Assembly: GCA_015059485.1 (NCBI GenBank)
Contig: SVAH01000002.1
Coordinates: 88,391-152,390, forward strand
Direction: 5' to 3'
DNA from: Bacillota bacterium
GTDB lineage: Bacteria; Bacillota_I; Bacilli_A; RF39; UBA660
Length of the DNA: 64,000 nt
The notes beneath the pieces were generated by a model. It was given only the letters and a program-made list of their open reading frames with translations, had not been told where the DNA came from and did no database searches. Positions 25,475 to 35,179 of this stretch are shown piece by piece (within the stretch, counting starts at the first letter, position 1; each line of letters opens with the position of its first letter). The translations under genes and the position numbers were made by a program.

Positions 25475-25956
25475 AATTCTTTATCAAACCTTTTTTTAAA
25501 CATTTTTGTAAATAATGATATTGCAAAAATTATATATAAAATTTCTATTATATAATGAATAATTGTATACAATTTATCAGAAATACTATTCCCAAATACA
25601 CTAAACAATGATGTATCTACTGCTATAAAAGGTATCTTTAATAAAGAGACTATTAATAATAAAATTATTATATCTCTAACAACAATTGCATTTTGTTTTA
25701 ATGAATTTTTCTTACAGTATTCAATAAACTTACTTAAATATTTATTAGATTTATTTTTTTTAGATTCTTTCTTTTCTATTTTATCTATATTTATATTGTA
25801 TTTACTATATATTTCATTAACTTCAATACTTAAATCATTCATAACTTTGCCACTATCAAGTTCATTACTTACTCTAAATATTTCTTGTTGTTTTTCTTCA
25901 TCTTTTAAATATTGCAATCTCTTTTCTAGCTCTTTTAAGTATTTTTCCTTATTCAT
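25462..25956 (-). CDS. Membrane protein with DUF1700/HAAS-like N-terminus
   Basis: 164 aa. The first 50 residues (MNKEKYLKELEKRLQYLKDEEKQQEIFRV) resemble the cytosolic HAAS helical domain of DUF1700 proteins. Two transmembrane segments follow (about 92-112 and 134-152). HAAS proteins often accompany PadR regulators, but none is nearby. It overlaps the upstream 577-residue gene by four bases (ATGA), so the two are translationally coupled. Function unknown. Confidence 0.6.
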   Translation of the reverse strand: MNKEKYLKELEKRLQYLKDEEKQQEIFRVSNELDSGKVMNDLSIEVNEIYSKYNINIDKIEKKESKKNKSNKYLSKFIEYCKKNSLKQNAIVVRDIIILLLIVSLLKIPFIAVDTSLFSVFGNSISDKLYTIIHYIIEILYIIFAISLFTKMFKKRFDKELKVK

Positions 25957-27686
25957 TCATTATCACCATTCTTATCTAAACTTGATGTAATATACTTTTT
26001 TTCACTAAATATTTTAAAATCTATACTATTACTTTTCTTATTTTTTTTCAACTCATAATTGTTTACTTTTAATTCTTTTTTATCAACGATTTCATAACCA
26101 TTTATATTAAAAGTAACTATATCATCATTTTTAACTACTTTAACAGTATTATCGACTTCATCTATTTTAACAATTTTATCTGAAAAATAAACAGGAATAT
26201 GAGTTTTAGATTCACTTACTACATAATTATTTGAACCCCTATTATTATTTGGAAAATTTTGATCAACTGAAGCATTTATAAATCCATCATTTAAGAAAAC
26301 TCCAATCTTATACTTAAAAATTGTTGAAGTAGGCATCATTAAAGTATTTTTATGAATACTATTTTTGACTTTAACAACACTCTCTATAAATTCCTCTAAT
26401 GAATCTAAATTTATATTCTTTAAATACTTTTTACATATTGCATAATTATCATCACTGGATAATAATTCATAGACATCATTAAATTTCTTATAAAAATGTT
26501 TTTCTTTTATCACAGTTTCTATCTTACTGCCCTTTTTTATTCCTCTAAGATCATTTATTAATTCTTTAATTGGTGATGACAGTATTAAGTTTATTGATTT
26601 TTCTCTAGATGTTAAATTATTATAATATTCATGCAAATCATATTTGTTAAAATCTTCTAAATCCAATGTTTCGCCCTGTTCCATGTCTACTTCTCTATTA
26701 ATTACATAATCTACTATATTATAATGATATTTTAATTCTTCAATAGATTTATCTGTCAATTCATTAATTATATTAGAAACTACGGAATTTCTTTTTTTAA
26801 TAATTGTATTTTTACTAATAAACTTGTTATTCTTTGCATATTTATCAATATAATCAAATAAACTATTAATTTTTAATTTTTTTAATGTCTTTGAATTTTT
26901 TTCTTTTTCGTATTTCCTACATAATTCTTTCTTTTCTTCAAGTTTTAAAATTTCATTTTCATAAAAATCTTTTAAATACATATTATGAACATAATTAGAA
27001 TCTAATAGTATATTTCCATATATTTTTACTGCTTCATCAAAATATCTATTAAAATTATCATCACTATCATTTTTAAAGTTTGTAAGTAAAGTACATATTT
27101 GATTTTCATAAAGTTGCGCATCAAATGCCACCATTTCAACAGGCATTACATCCTCTTCACTATCAATTTGATCTAAAAATTCAGATAAATCATCTAAATA
27201 ATTTGAAATAATATTTATAACATCAGTTTCTAATGCTTTTGCTTCTTGAATAAAAAATTTTATTTTAGAATAGATTACATTAAGTAATGCTAAATTATCT
27301 TCATGAGTAGTATCAACAACTAATTCTTCAACTTTTTCTTCTTTAATTAATTCTTCATTTTTATTATTATTATTTAGTGTATCAACTGTTACTTCTTGCC
27401 TACCATTAAAAAAACTAATTTCTGGGGTTAAATTTTCATAATTATCAAATTCTACATAAACATTATCATTATCTATTTCTTTTCTATACCATAAATACAT
27501 TTTCAAATAATTTTCAAAAGATTTTTTTGTTTTAAAAGTTAATACTCTTGATAGATGTCCATATTTAGTTTTATATGTTGCAAATATTCCAACTAAATTA
27601 TCTTTTTCACATAATATTGGCTCAACATTATTATTTATAAAACCATAATACTTTAAAATCTTTTTTGCATCATTAAACTCTAACAT
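25953..27686 (-). CDS. Large soluble protein, unknown function
   Basis: 577 aa, no membrane segment or signal peptide. Predominantly charged helices with short beta-rich parts at the N-terminus (VGIFATYKTKYGHLSRVLTFKTKKS) and C-terminus. No motif I recognise. The ATG at 27686 is chosen because AGGAG is seven bases upstream. Another ATG two codons earlier is too close. It shares an operon with the HAAS-like membrane gene and is divergent from the DUF308 gene. Confidence 0.65.
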   Translation of the reverse strand: MLEFNDAKKILKYYGFINNNVEPILCEKDNLVGIFATYKTKYGHLSRVLTFKTKKSFENYLKMYLWYRKEIDNDNVYVEFDNYENLTPEISFFNGRQEVTVDTLNNNNKNEELIKEEKVEELVVDTTHEDNLALLNVIYSKIKFFIQEAKALETDVINIISNYLDDLSEFLDQIDSEEDVMPVEMVAFDAQLYENQICTLLTNFKNDSDDNFNRYFDEAVKIYGNILLDSNYVHNMYLKDFYENEILKLEEKKELCRKYEKEKNSKTLKKLKINSLFDYIDKYAKNNKFISKNTIIKKRNSVVSNIINELTDKSIEELKYHYNIVDYVINREVDMEQGETLDLEDFNKYDLHEYYNNLTSREKSINLILSSPIKELINDLRGIKKGSKIETVIKEKHFYKKFNDVYELLSSDDNYAICKKYLKNINLDSLEEFIESVVKVKNSIHKNTLMMPTSTIFKYKIGVFLNDGFINASVDQNFPNNNRGSNNYVVSESKTHIPVYFSDKIVKIDEVDNTVKVVKNDDIVTFNINGYEIVDKKELKVNNYELKKNKKSNSIDFKIFSEKKYITSSLDKNGDNE

Positions 27687-27742
27687 AGCCATTCTCCTAT
27701 CATTCTCAAATATATTGTACCATACTTATATATGAAATTCTA

Positions 27743-27770
27743 TTGATTATTTTAAAATAACAGTTATAAT
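27743..27770 (+). promoter_or_regulatory. Promoter of the DUF308 gene
   Basis: TTGATT-N16-TATAAT on the plus strand, in the divergent intergenic region. Confidence 0.7.
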
Positions 27771-27793
27771 TATTATATAAAGGATGTGATACA

Positions 27794-28375
27794 TTGAATT
27801 CAAATAATGATGAAAAAATTGAATTAATTAAACCAAAATCAAAAAAACAAAAATTACGAGAAGATAATATTAAGGAAACTATTAATAAAAACAAAAGTAT
27901 TATTGTACCTACTTTAATGGGAATAGTAGGTATAATATTTCTAACTAATTCTAATGACATTATTATTTACGCTTGTTATATTATTGGTGCTTTAATTGCT
28001 GGTTTTGGAATATATAATGTTATAAGATATGCGCAAATAAAAGAACAACTAAAGATCGAGGATACAAAAAAATTAACAGCTGGAATTATTTCAATTGCTA
28101 TTGGAATATTAATCATACTTCTTGCAAGTGTTATTCAAACATTTTTAAATTTATTGATAGGCTTATGGTTAATAACTACCGGTATTATGAAAATAATTGA
28201 TAGTGGAAAAGTTGATACTAAAACAAAAAATTTTTATTTAATTGAATCAATAATATATATTGGTATGGGATTATATTCAATATTCTTTCAAAATATATTA
28301 TTAACTATTATTGGTATATGGATGATAATAGCATCTGGAATAGAAATATATAATCAATTAAAAAATAAGGATTAA
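27794..28375 (+). CDS. HdeD-like DUF308 membrane protein
   Basis: 193 aa, one of only two ordinary plus-strand genes in the window. A charged N-terminal 35 residues is followed by six short hydrophobic helices arranged in pairs, with GLWLITTGIMKIIDS and IGIWMIIASGIEIYNQ matching the HdeD/DUF308 repeat. Role unknown, in some bacteria acid resistance. It begins with TTG, supported by AAAGGA and the promoter just upstream. It ends in a bidirectional terminator shared with the thioredoxin-like gene. Confidence 0.75.
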   Translation: MNSNNDEKIELIKPKSKKQKLREDNIKETINKNKSIIVPTLMGIVGIIFLTNSNDIIIYACYIIGALIAGFGIYNVIRYAQIKEQLKIEDTKKLTAGIISIAIGILIILLASVIQTFLNLLIGLWLITTGIMKIIDSGKVDTKTKNFYLIESIIYIGMGLYSIFFQNILLTIIGIWMIIASGIEIYNQLKNKD

Positions 28376-28397
28376 TTTAAATCCTTATTTTTTTTGA
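28361..28397. terminator. Bidirectional terminator
   Basis: Perfect 12-bp stem AAAAATAAGGAT/ATCCTTATTTTT with an eight-base loop. It serves both converging genes. Confidence 0.9.
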
Positions 28398-29122
28398 CTT
28401 GTTTTTTTAGTTTTTGTAACTTTTTTCTTTGTAGTTGTTTTTTTAAGTTCTTTTTTTGGTTCTTCTTCAACTACTTCTTCTAATTGTTCAGAAGTTTCAA
28501 TTTCTTCTTCTAAATTATTTGATTTTTCTTCAAATTCAAAATCATCTTTTGTATCTCTAGCAAAATAAATTAATGCAATGAAACCTACAAGAGCTGCAAC
28601 TACTATAATAATAGTTGTTTTATCACTTTTTTCTGCATCTTTTTTAGATGTTTTACTATCTGCTTTTGAATCAGTAGATGAATTATTATTTGTTGTGCTA
28701 TCAACTTTTATTTCACCATCAATAATTTGTTGAACTTTATCAACAAATTCTTCACTGTCATAAAGTTTCTTTATTTCTGCTTTGATATCTTCATCATATG
28801 TTTCAGCATATCCTTGGAAAGTTTTATCACCAATAATTATATATGGAACTCCTCCAACATCTTCTTTAAAATATGTAGCAACCTTACCCATTAATGTTGC
28901 ATTATCTTCATCATACCAAACTTCATGAGTTTCTAATTTGAAGTATTTTGAATATTCTGTATCTTCAAGACTCTCAAAAAATGAAAGAGCTTTAGCACAA
29001 TATCCACAACCTTCTCCTCTAAACATATGTACAGTTATTGGCTGTTTTTTTGCAGCATTTACACTAAATGGTATTACAAGTACAGCTACTAATGCAACCA
29101 ATAATAATTTTATTTTTTTCAT
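28385..29122 (-). CDS. Exported thioredoxin-like protein with transmembrane tail
   Basis: 245 aa. It has a signal peptide (1-24). A thioredoxin fold with a redox motif CGYC (in GEGCGYCAKALSFFE) and a cis-proline segment GGVPYIIIG follows. A Ser/Asn/Lys linker, a transmembrane segment (about 172-190) and a Glu- then Lys-rich tail of 50 residues complete it. Probably an extracytoplasmic disulfide or thiol oxidoreductase. Start after AGGAGGAGTAAT. Confidence 0.75.
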   Translation of the reverse strand: MKKIKLLLVALVAVLVIPFSVNAAKKQPITVHMFRGEGCGYCAKALSFFESLEDTEYSKYFKLETHEVWYDEDNATLMGKVATYFKEDVGGVPYIIIGDKTFQGYAETYDEDIKAEIKKLYDSEEFVDKVQQIIDGEIKVDSTTNNNSSTDSKADSKTSKKDAEKSDKTTIIIVVAALVGFIALIYFARDTKDDFEFEEKSNNLEEEIETSEQLEEVVEEEPKKELKKTTTKKKVTKTKKTSQKK

Positions 29123-29180
29123 ATTACTCCTCCTATGTGCAAAATTATACTATTTTTTAGGTTAAAATGCAACTTTTACA

Positions 29181-30281
29181 CTATACATTAAATCTAAAAT
29201 AACATATATCTCCATCTTGCATTAAATAATCTTTTCCTTCTATTCTAAGCTTACCTGCTTCTTGTACTTTCTTTTCATCTCCAAGTTCTTCTAAATCAGT
29301 AAACGATGTTACCTCTGCTTTAATAAACCCACGTTCTATATCACTATGAATTATACCTGCACATTCTTTTGCAGTCATTCCTTTTTTAAATGTCCATGCT
29401 CTACATTCATCTGGTCCTGATGTAAAGAATGTTTGAAGTCCAAGTAAATTATAAGTAGCAAAAATTAATTTATCAAGTCCACTATTAGAAATTCCTAATT
29501 CTTTCAAAAATTCTTTTTTATCGCTTTCTTCTAACTCTGCAAGTTCTGATTCTATTTTTGCACACATCACAATTACATTAGATCCCTCTTTTGCTGCATA
29601 ATCAGAGATTTGCTTTGTATAATCATTTTCTCCAAGAACCAAATCATCTTCTTTTATATTGGCAACATATATTATTGGTTTTAATGTAATAAAATTAAAT
29701 GCTTTAATCGGAGCTATTTCATCATCTGTTAATTCAATATTTCTTATTGGAATATTTTTAAGTAAAGCTTCTTCACATTTCTTTAAAACATTAAATTCTA
29801 AGACAGTTTCTTTATCTTTAGTAGTCTCAGCTTTTTTTTGAATTTTTGAAATTCTATTTTGTATTATTTCTAAATCTGCAAGAATAAGCTCTATATTAAT
29901 AATATCTATATCACGCACTGGATCACATTTTCCTTCAACATGAATAATATTTTCATCATCAAAACATCTTACAACTTCTACTATCGCATCTACTTCCCTA
30001 ATATGTGATAAGAACTTATTACCTAATCCTTCTCCTTTTGAGGCACCTTTAACTAACCCTGCTATATCAGTAAATTCAAATGTAGTTGGGACTTCACTTT
30101 TTGGCATATATAAATCGCATAAAAAAGTAAGTCTTGAATCAGGAACTGTTACTACACCTACATTTGGTTCTATAGTTGCAAATGGGTAATTTGCCGCTAA
30201 AATATTTTTCTTTGTTATTGCATTAAACATTGTTGACTTTCCTACATTTGGAAGCCCTACTATACCTGCTTTTAATGACAT
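29181..30281 (-). CDS. ychF: YchF/OLA1-family ribosome-binding GTPase/ATPase
   Basis: 366 aa. G1 is GLPNVGKSTMFNAI, G3 is DIAGLVKGASKGEGLGNKFL, and the family's non-canonical G4 replaces NKxD. A TGS domain lies at the C-terminus (about 280-366) ending in MQDGDICYFRFNV. Start is the ATG at 30281 after AAGGAGTG, and a GTG three codons before lies in the ribosome-binding site. Cotranscribed with the 255-residue gene upstream (12-base gap). Confidence 0.95.
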   Translation of the reverse strand: MSLKAGIVGLPNVGKSTMFNAITKKNILAANYPFATIEPNVGVVTVPDSRLTFLCDLYMPKSEVPTTFEFTDIAGLVKGASKGEGLGNKFLSHIREVDAIVEVVRCFDDENIIHVEGKCDPVRDIDIINIELILADLEIIQNRISKIQKKAETTKDKETVLEFNVLKKCEEALLKNIPIRNIELTDDEIAPIKAFNFITLKPIIYVANIKEDDLVLGENDYTKQISDYAAKEGSNVIVMCAKIESELAELEESDKKEFLKELGISNSGLDKLIFATYNLLGLQTFFTSGPDECRAWTFKKGMTAKECAGIIHSDIERGFIKAEVTSFTDLEELGDEKKVQEAGKLRIEGKDYLMQDGDICYFRFNV

Positions 30282-30293
30282 ATAATTCACTCC

Positions 30294-31061
30294 TTATTGT
30301 TCTAATTTTCTTACTAAATTTTCTCTTTTATCAATAATATCTTGCTCTCCATCCATATATTGATATAATAATGGAGCTACTAATTTCAATGTTTCTAATG
30401 ATAAATTATCAGATATATCATCTAATCTTTGAGATATCCTACTAATGATTATACCATATTCTACAGAAGACATAATATAATTTTCTAGTTTATAATAGCA
30501 ATAATTTATAAATTCTGCATTAAAATATAAAATATCTCCTTCTTTTTCTATATTTACTAAATCATTTTTAAATTGTTCATCTATCTCAGTATCTTTTTCT
30601 ACATATATATCATGCAATAATCTTACTAGGTAATTATATACATCATCATTTATTCTTGTATTAATAAACATCTGTCTTAAATTATCACAAACAGATAAAG
30701 TACCTTTTTGTGACTCATATAATTGCTTTGCTCTTAAAGGAAATCTTAATGCATCAAATAATTCAGTTTTTTTTGCTAATTGTGAATGTAATTTTAAAAC
30801 TTCATTAAACATTTCATTACCTAACGATGTATTTATTGAATCCTCTATGTAATCTAAATCTCTTAAAACTAATATATCTAAAAACATTTTTGACTCATAA
30901 CAACGTGCTGCAAAATCTTCAATTATTAAACTTTCTTCACAGTCATGTCTTAAAATGTATTCTATTTCATTAACAGATTTTCTTTCAATAATATCAATTT
31001 GATCTAAATCTTCACCAAATTCATCTAATAGATCTCTCAAATTACTTTTCTTATAAAACAT
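30294..31061 (-). CDS. Helical protein of unknown function
   Basis: 255 aa, soluble and almost entirely helical, acidic. I recognise no motif. Start ATG after GAGGGATTATT, downstream of a near-consensus promoter. The tight spacing to ychF suggests co-regulation rather than a known partnership. Confidence 0.65.
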   Translation of the reverse strand: MFYKKSNLRDLLDEFGEDLDQIDIIERKSVNEIEYILRHDCEESLIIEDFAARCYESKMFLDILVLRDLDYIEDSINTSLGNEMFNEVLKLHSQLAKKTELFDALRFPLRAKQLYESQKGTLSVCDNLRQMFINTRINDDVYNYLVRLLHDIYVEKDTEIDEQFKNDLVNIEKEGDILYFNAEFINYCYYKLENYIMSSVEYGIIISRISQRLDDISDNLSLETLKLVAPLLYQYMDGEQDIIDKRENLVRKLEQ

Positions 31062-31086
31062 AATAATCCCTCACTTATGGTTTACT

Positions 31087-31115
31087 ATTATAAAATTTAT
31101 TAATAAGAATTTCAA
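31087..31115 (-). promoter_or_regulatory. Promoter of the ychF operon
   Basis: TTGAAA-N17-TATAAT on the minus strand, 25 bases before the start codon. Confidence 0.75.
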
Positions 31116-31206
31116 GTTATTAATCATTATCTATTTATTATTTTTTTACAATTATCATAACTATTTTTTAGTTATAATACTTAAAAGAATAATAATTAGT
31201 GAAAAA

Positions 31207-31236
31207 TCTAAAAAAAATAACATCTCTGCTATTTTT
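31207..31236 (-). terminator. Intrinsic terminator of the first hybrid kinase
   Basis: Imperfect AATAGCA/TGTTATT stem and eight T on the minus strand, just past the stop codon. Confidence 0.6.
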
Positions 31237-31248
31237 CTATCGTAAAAG

Positions 31249-33009
31249 TTATTTCAAGTATTCAGTTAATACTCTTTTTAATTCTTTTTTATCTATTGGT
31301 TTGGCTATATAATCATTAAATCCTTTTTCTAAATATTTTTCTCTTTCTCCCGCTACTGCATTTGCTGTAAGTGTTACTACTGGAATATTAAATCCTGGTA
31401 TGTTTCTTAATTTTTCGAATGTTTCTGTTCCACTCATTTTTGGCATCATATCATCCATAAGTATTAAATCATATTGTAATCCTTGATTTATTTTTTCTAA
31501 ACATCCAAATCCACTATCAACAGTTTCTGGTTCTATTCCATATTCCTTTAAAAACCTTGCTGCCACTTTTAAATTAAGAGCATTATCATCAACTACTAAA
31601 ATTTTCTTTTGACTATAATCAATTACATCTTGTAATTTTTTTTCATTTTTATTTAAGCCTGTATATGATACTATTTTTTGTTTTAGATACACTGAAAATT
31701 TTGATCCTTTTCCATATTTACTTTGAACTATTATCTTTCCACCCATCATATCTACTAATTTTTTTGTTATAGCCATTCCAAGTCCAATTCCCTCAATTGA
31801 TGAATTCTTATCTTCATCAAGTCTTTGAAATTTAGTAAATAAATTATCAAGCATTTCTTTCTTTATACCTCTTCCTGTATCTTCAACAGAAATAAAAATT
31901 GTTGATATATCTTTATTATTCATACATCTTATTTTAAAATCTATAAACCCTTCTTCTGTATATTTAATTGCATTTGTTAATAGATTAGTCATTATTTCTT
32001 TAATTTTTCCACAATCTCCATAAAGAATCTCAGGTACTTCATCTTCAATTTCAAATCTAAAATCTATTGGTCTATCCCCAATTCTTGGTTTAATTAATTT
32101 AACAAGACTCGCACTAATTTCTCGCAAGTTATAATTTTCATTAATTATTTCCATTTTATCAGCTTCTATATTAGATATATCAAGTACACTATTAACTATT
32201 TCAAGTAAATTTTGACCTGCCATTATTATATCTTTTGCATCTTCATGACAATCTTCAACTGTCGTATCTTCAACAATTGCCTCTGAAAAGCCCATTATTG
32301 CATTAAGCGGTGTTCTTATTTCATGTGACATACTTGATAAAAACTCTGATTTAACTTGTTTTGCTTTATTTATTTCAAAATTTGCTCTTTCAAGTTTTTC
32401 TGTCATTTTAAAATCAGGATTATCTATTGTATGATACATAACTAATATAATATAACCCATTATAAATGGATCAACTATTATCATCGGAAATTTTATTTTT
32501 AAAATAAAGTTTATTAATTCTAAAAAAGTTAATATATAAAGGGGATAAAATTTTTTGTTTTTTAAATTACTTGATGACAATAATATTAATAATATTACAA
32601 ATAGTATTAAAGCTAAAAACAAGACATAGTATAAAGTATTTAATGTTAAGCTTATTGGATTATTCATTACATATATACTCGATATCAAAATACATATAAT
32701 TGAATAAAAGAATGCTCTCATTATTCGCTTTATCTTAAATAAGATATTATACATATAAACAAATAACCAGTATACCCAATAAGTAAATATTAATATGTCA
32801 ATTTTTTTTAACAATTCTAGCATATATCTATCATTATTTTTCAAATTTAATATTGCAAACACATTCACTAAACACTCCATAAAATTAACAATATATAATA
32901 TAGAAAATAACGTATTCTCTGTATTTTTTATATTCTTTTTAAAATAATATAAAATAAAAATCAATATGTTTATAAATAAAGCTACTATTGAAAAAATATA
33001 TGAAACCAT
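31249..33009 (-). CDS. Hybrid sensor histidine kinase (membrane sensor + HisKA/HATPase + receiver)
   Basis: 586 aa. Six or seven N-terminal transmembrane helices (about 5-205) form the sensor. The HisKA box is SHEIRTPLNAIMGFSE. HATPase motifs are N (TNLLTNAIKYTEEG), G1 (VEDTGRGIKKEML) and G2 (EGIGLGMAITKKLVDMMGGKI). A C-terminal receiver has VVDDNALN, an aspartate in LILMDDMMPKMSG and lysine in YIAKPID. No output domain, so it must pass phosphate to a separate protein. Start is the ATG at 33009. It shares architecture with the kinase at 58539-60350. Confidence 0.85.
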   Translation of the reverse strand: MVSYIFSIVALFINILIFILYYFKKNIKNTENTLFSILYIVNFMECLVNVFAILNLKNNDRYMLELLKKIDILIFTYWVYWLFVYMYNILFKIKRIMRAFFYSIICILISSIYVMNNPISLTLNTLYYVLFLALILFVILLILLSSSNLKNKKFYPLYILTFLELINFILKIKFPMIIVDPFIMGYIILVMYHTIDNPDFKMTEKLERANFEINKAKQVKSEFLSSMSHEIRTPLNAIMGFSEAIVEDTTVEDCHEDAKDIIMAGQNLLEIVNSVLDISNIEADKMEIINENYNLREISASLVKLIKPRIGDRPIDFRFEIEDEVPEILYGDCGKIKEIMTNLLTNAIKYTEEGFIDFKIRCMNNKDISTIFISVEDTGRGIKKEMLDNLFTKFQRLDEDKNSSIEGIGLGMAITKKLVDMMGGKIIVQSKYGKGSKFSVYLKQKIVSYTGLNKNEKKLQDVIDYSQKKILVVDDNALNLKVAARFLKEYGIEPETVDSGFGCLEKINQGLQYDLILMDDMMPKMSGTETFEKLRNIPGFNIPVVTLTANAVAGEREKYLEKGFNDYIAKPIDKKELKRVLTEYLK

Positions 33010-33044
33010 TTTAATTACCATCCCAATCTAAAGTTTTCTGTCAA

Positions 33045-33080
33045 AAAAAATAGCCCTTCATCTAGATGAATAAGCCACTT
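33045..33080 (-). terminator. Terminator-like hairpin in the kinase leader
   Basis: Minus strand TGGCTT(A)TTCATC-TA-GATGAAGGGCTA followed by eight T, 36 bases before the kinase start. It could be the terminator of the short upstream frame or an attenuator for the kinase. Confidence 0.6.
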
Positions 33081-33093
33081 CTTTAAATAATAA

Positions 33094-33312
33094 TCAATAC
33101 CAATTTTTCTGAATTTGAGGCGAAACTTCCCCCCTAAAAATGTAACCTATTTTTTTTAAAATTACATGATAATTCAGCTTATTATTGTTAAAAAAATGTG
33201 GCAAAAATACTCTTTTTATTGAATTTCCCCAATTTAATAATATTACTTTCTTTTTTATATTATTTTGCAATATTTTATAATACAGCAATTTTAAAAAAAA
33301 CAATTTATTCAT
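33094..33312 (-). CDS. Possible 72-residue basic protein upstream of the kinase
   Basis: Open frame of 72 codons with an AGGTG ribosome-binding site nine bases before ATG, rich in Lys, Asn and aromatic residues, with no recognised motif. It sits between the AbgT terminator and the leader hairpin of the kinase gene. The whole 33010-33450 stretch has nothing else gene-like. It may be a small protein, a leader peptide, or chance in AT-rich DNA. Confidence 0.3.
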   Translation of the reverse strand: MNKLFFLKLLYYKILQNNIKKKVILLNWGNSIKRVFLPHFFNNNKLNYHVILKKIGYIFRGEVSPQIQKNWY

Positions 33313-33356
33313 TTTTAACACCTACTTTATATATTTATTTTTTTATTGCTAACATT

Positions 33357-33368
33357 TTGTGCGCACAA
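33357..33368. promoter_or_regulatory. 12-bp palindrome, possible operator
   Basis: TTGTGCGCACAA, a perfect palindrome and notably GC-rich for this region, just upstream of the 72-codon frame and next to TATATT. A binding site for a dimeric regulator is possible. Confidence 0.35.
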
Positions 33369-33390
33369 TATAAAGAATACCACAAATAAA

Positions 33391-33419
33391 AAAAATGTTA
33401 AACAACCTTTAACATTTTT
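33391..33419 (-). terminator. Intrinsic terminator of the AbgT gene
   Basis: Perfect 12-bp stem AAAAATGTTAAA/TTTAACATTTTT with a five-base loop, T-run on both sides. Confidence 0.85.
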
Positions 33420-33450
33420 TATTAATTCTTGTCATAAAATTTACACATTT

Positions 33451-34992
33451 TTAAATAATTGATGAGCCATGAATTCCAATTGGTAATCCTGTTAAATACC
33501 ATAATACTAATAATACTAATAAAGATATAAAAGTGAATATTGAATAAGGTACTTGATATTTAATTGATTTAAATAAATTAATTGATTGTTCTGACTGATT
33601 ATATTTCTGTAAATATGCTAAATATATTACAAAATATGCAAATAATGGTGTCAATCCAGTAGTACTACTCTCAGCAAATCTAAATAATACTTGAGTAAAT
33701 TCAGGACTTATTCCAGCAGTCATACATATTGGTACAACGCTACCTGCAAGAATACTCCATTTAGTTACAGATGTTGGAACTAAAATAGTTATTAAAGCAA
33801 ATATTACAAATAATAATATAATAAGTGGAACACCCATAAACGATAATTTTCCAATAAAATTTGCAAATAAAGCTACTATAATTTCTCCAATATTAGTATA
33901 TCTAAAAATACTTATCAAAGTAGAGCCAAAGAATATTAATACTAATATACTTCCTACTCCATCAAGAGAATGTCCTAAATCTTCACATAAGTCTTCATTA
34001 TTTTTAATTGTTTTAGCACCAATTCCATAAAAGAACCCTAATACAACGAATAATAAAGTTACTATAAATACAAAACCATTACTAAAGAATGAATCATAAC
34101 TAAACAATTTATCAATATATAAATTTTGAGTTTTATCTAGTAGATTTCCACTAAATGGAAGACCAGGTATAATATTATATATAAATATTAATAAATAAAT
34201 ACTACCTGCAATTATTGATAATGCTAATCCTTTCTTTTCTTTCTTACCTATTTTGAATTCATCATCTTCTTCAAATTCATATGATTCAACTTTTTCGGCA
34301 ATAATTTTTTCAGTAATATAAGTAATTATAAAGCTTAAAAGTATTACTGCAAAAATCATTATGAATAAGAAAGCTCTGATTCTTATATTATATGCACTAT
34401 CTAATATCCACGATGATGTCAATGTAGTTGTTAATAATGAACTATCTATACTTGTAAACAATATTGATAATCCACTACCACAGGTTAATGCAGCAAATGT
34501 TGCTATTATACCAATTTTAGGATTACGCTTTCCATAACTAAATAGTAATGCACTTATAGGTATTAATATAATATAAGATAAATCACCAATTATACTTGAC
34601 ATTATACTTATAAATACTAGAAAAAAAGTAACAGTATTCTTCTTTGCATTCTTTGTTAAAAGAGTAAATATAGTTTTCAAAAAACCACTTTTTTCCATTA
34701 CTCCTAAACCTATTAAAATAATAATTAAACTACTTAATGGAACAAATGATACAAAGTTTGATACAGTTGTTGAAAATATATATTTAATACCACTTGGACT
34801 AAATAAATTATTAACTTTAATATATTCATTAGTATAAGATAATGTGTTAGGATTTACCTTATTATAATTTGCTTGTATTCCCAATAGTGAAAATAATCCG
34901 CTAAGTAATATGGTAACTGCAATAAACATAATTATTGTCATTATTGGATGTAATACAACTTTTTCTTTTAATTTGTTTTTATTTATTTTCAT
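33451..34992 (-). CDS. AbgT-family transporter
   Basis: 513 aa, about 12-13 transmembrane segments. GLGVMEKSGFLKTI, the helix-turn GDLSYIILIPISALLF and the conserved LVPTSVTKWSILAGSVVPI near residue 410 identify the AbgT family (p-aminobenzoyl-glutamate uptake or sulfonamide efflux). The gene order gives no folate context. Start at the ATG 34992. The GTG three codons before lies in the GGTGAT ribosome-binding site. It overlaps the DUF951 gene by 14 bases. Confidence 0.85.
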   Translation of the reverse strand: MKINKNKLKEKVVLHPIMTIIMFIAVTILLSGLFSLLGIQANYNKVNPNTLSYTNEYIKVNNLFSPSGIKYIFSTTVSNFVSFVPLSSLIIILIGLGVMEKSGFLKTIFTLLTKNAKKNTVTFFLVFISIMSSIIGDLSYIILIPISALLFSYGKRNPKIGIIATFAALTCGSGLSILFTSIDSSLLTTTLTSSWILDSAYNIRIRAFLFIMIFAVILLSFIITYITEKIIAEKVESYEFEEDDEFKIGKKEKKGLALSIIAGSIYLLIFIYNIIPGLPFSGNLLDKTQNLYIDKLFSYDSFFSNGFVFIVTLLFVVLGFFYGIGAKTIKNNEDLCEDLGHSLDGVGSILVLIFFGSTLISIFRYTNIGEIIVALFANFIGKLSFMGVPLIILLFVIFALITILVPTSVTKWSILAGSVVPICMTAGISPEFTQVLFRFAESSTTGLTPLFAYFVIYLAYLQKYNQSEQSINLFKSIKYQVPYSIFTFISLLVLLVLWYLTGLPIGIHGSSII

Positions 34993-35179
34993 TAGAATCA
35001 CCTAATACTTTTTTTAATTTTTTTTGAAATTCCAATCTCCCCATCATTATTTCTCTACCACAATTTTCACATTTAATTTTTATATCAACACCAACTCTAG
35101 TTATCTTCCACAAGTTAGTTTGACAAGCATGTGGCTTTTTCATAATTACTAAATCATTTAATTTATATGTCTTGTCCAT
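34979..35179 (-). CDS. DUF951 family small zinc-ribbon-like protein
   Basis: 66 aa. The family pattern KKPHACQTNLWKITRVGVDIKIKCENCGREIMMGR is present, with CENC as probable zinc ligands plus an upstream cysteine and histidine. DUF951 genes commonly lie near parB and ychF in Firmicutes, as here. Function unknown, possibly nucleic-acid binding. Start after GAGGTGCATC, overlapping the end of the MscS gene. Confidence 0.85.
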   Translation of the reverse strand: MDKTYKLNDLVIMKKPHACQTNLWKITRVGVDIKIKCENCGREIMMGRLEFQKKLKKVLGDSNENK

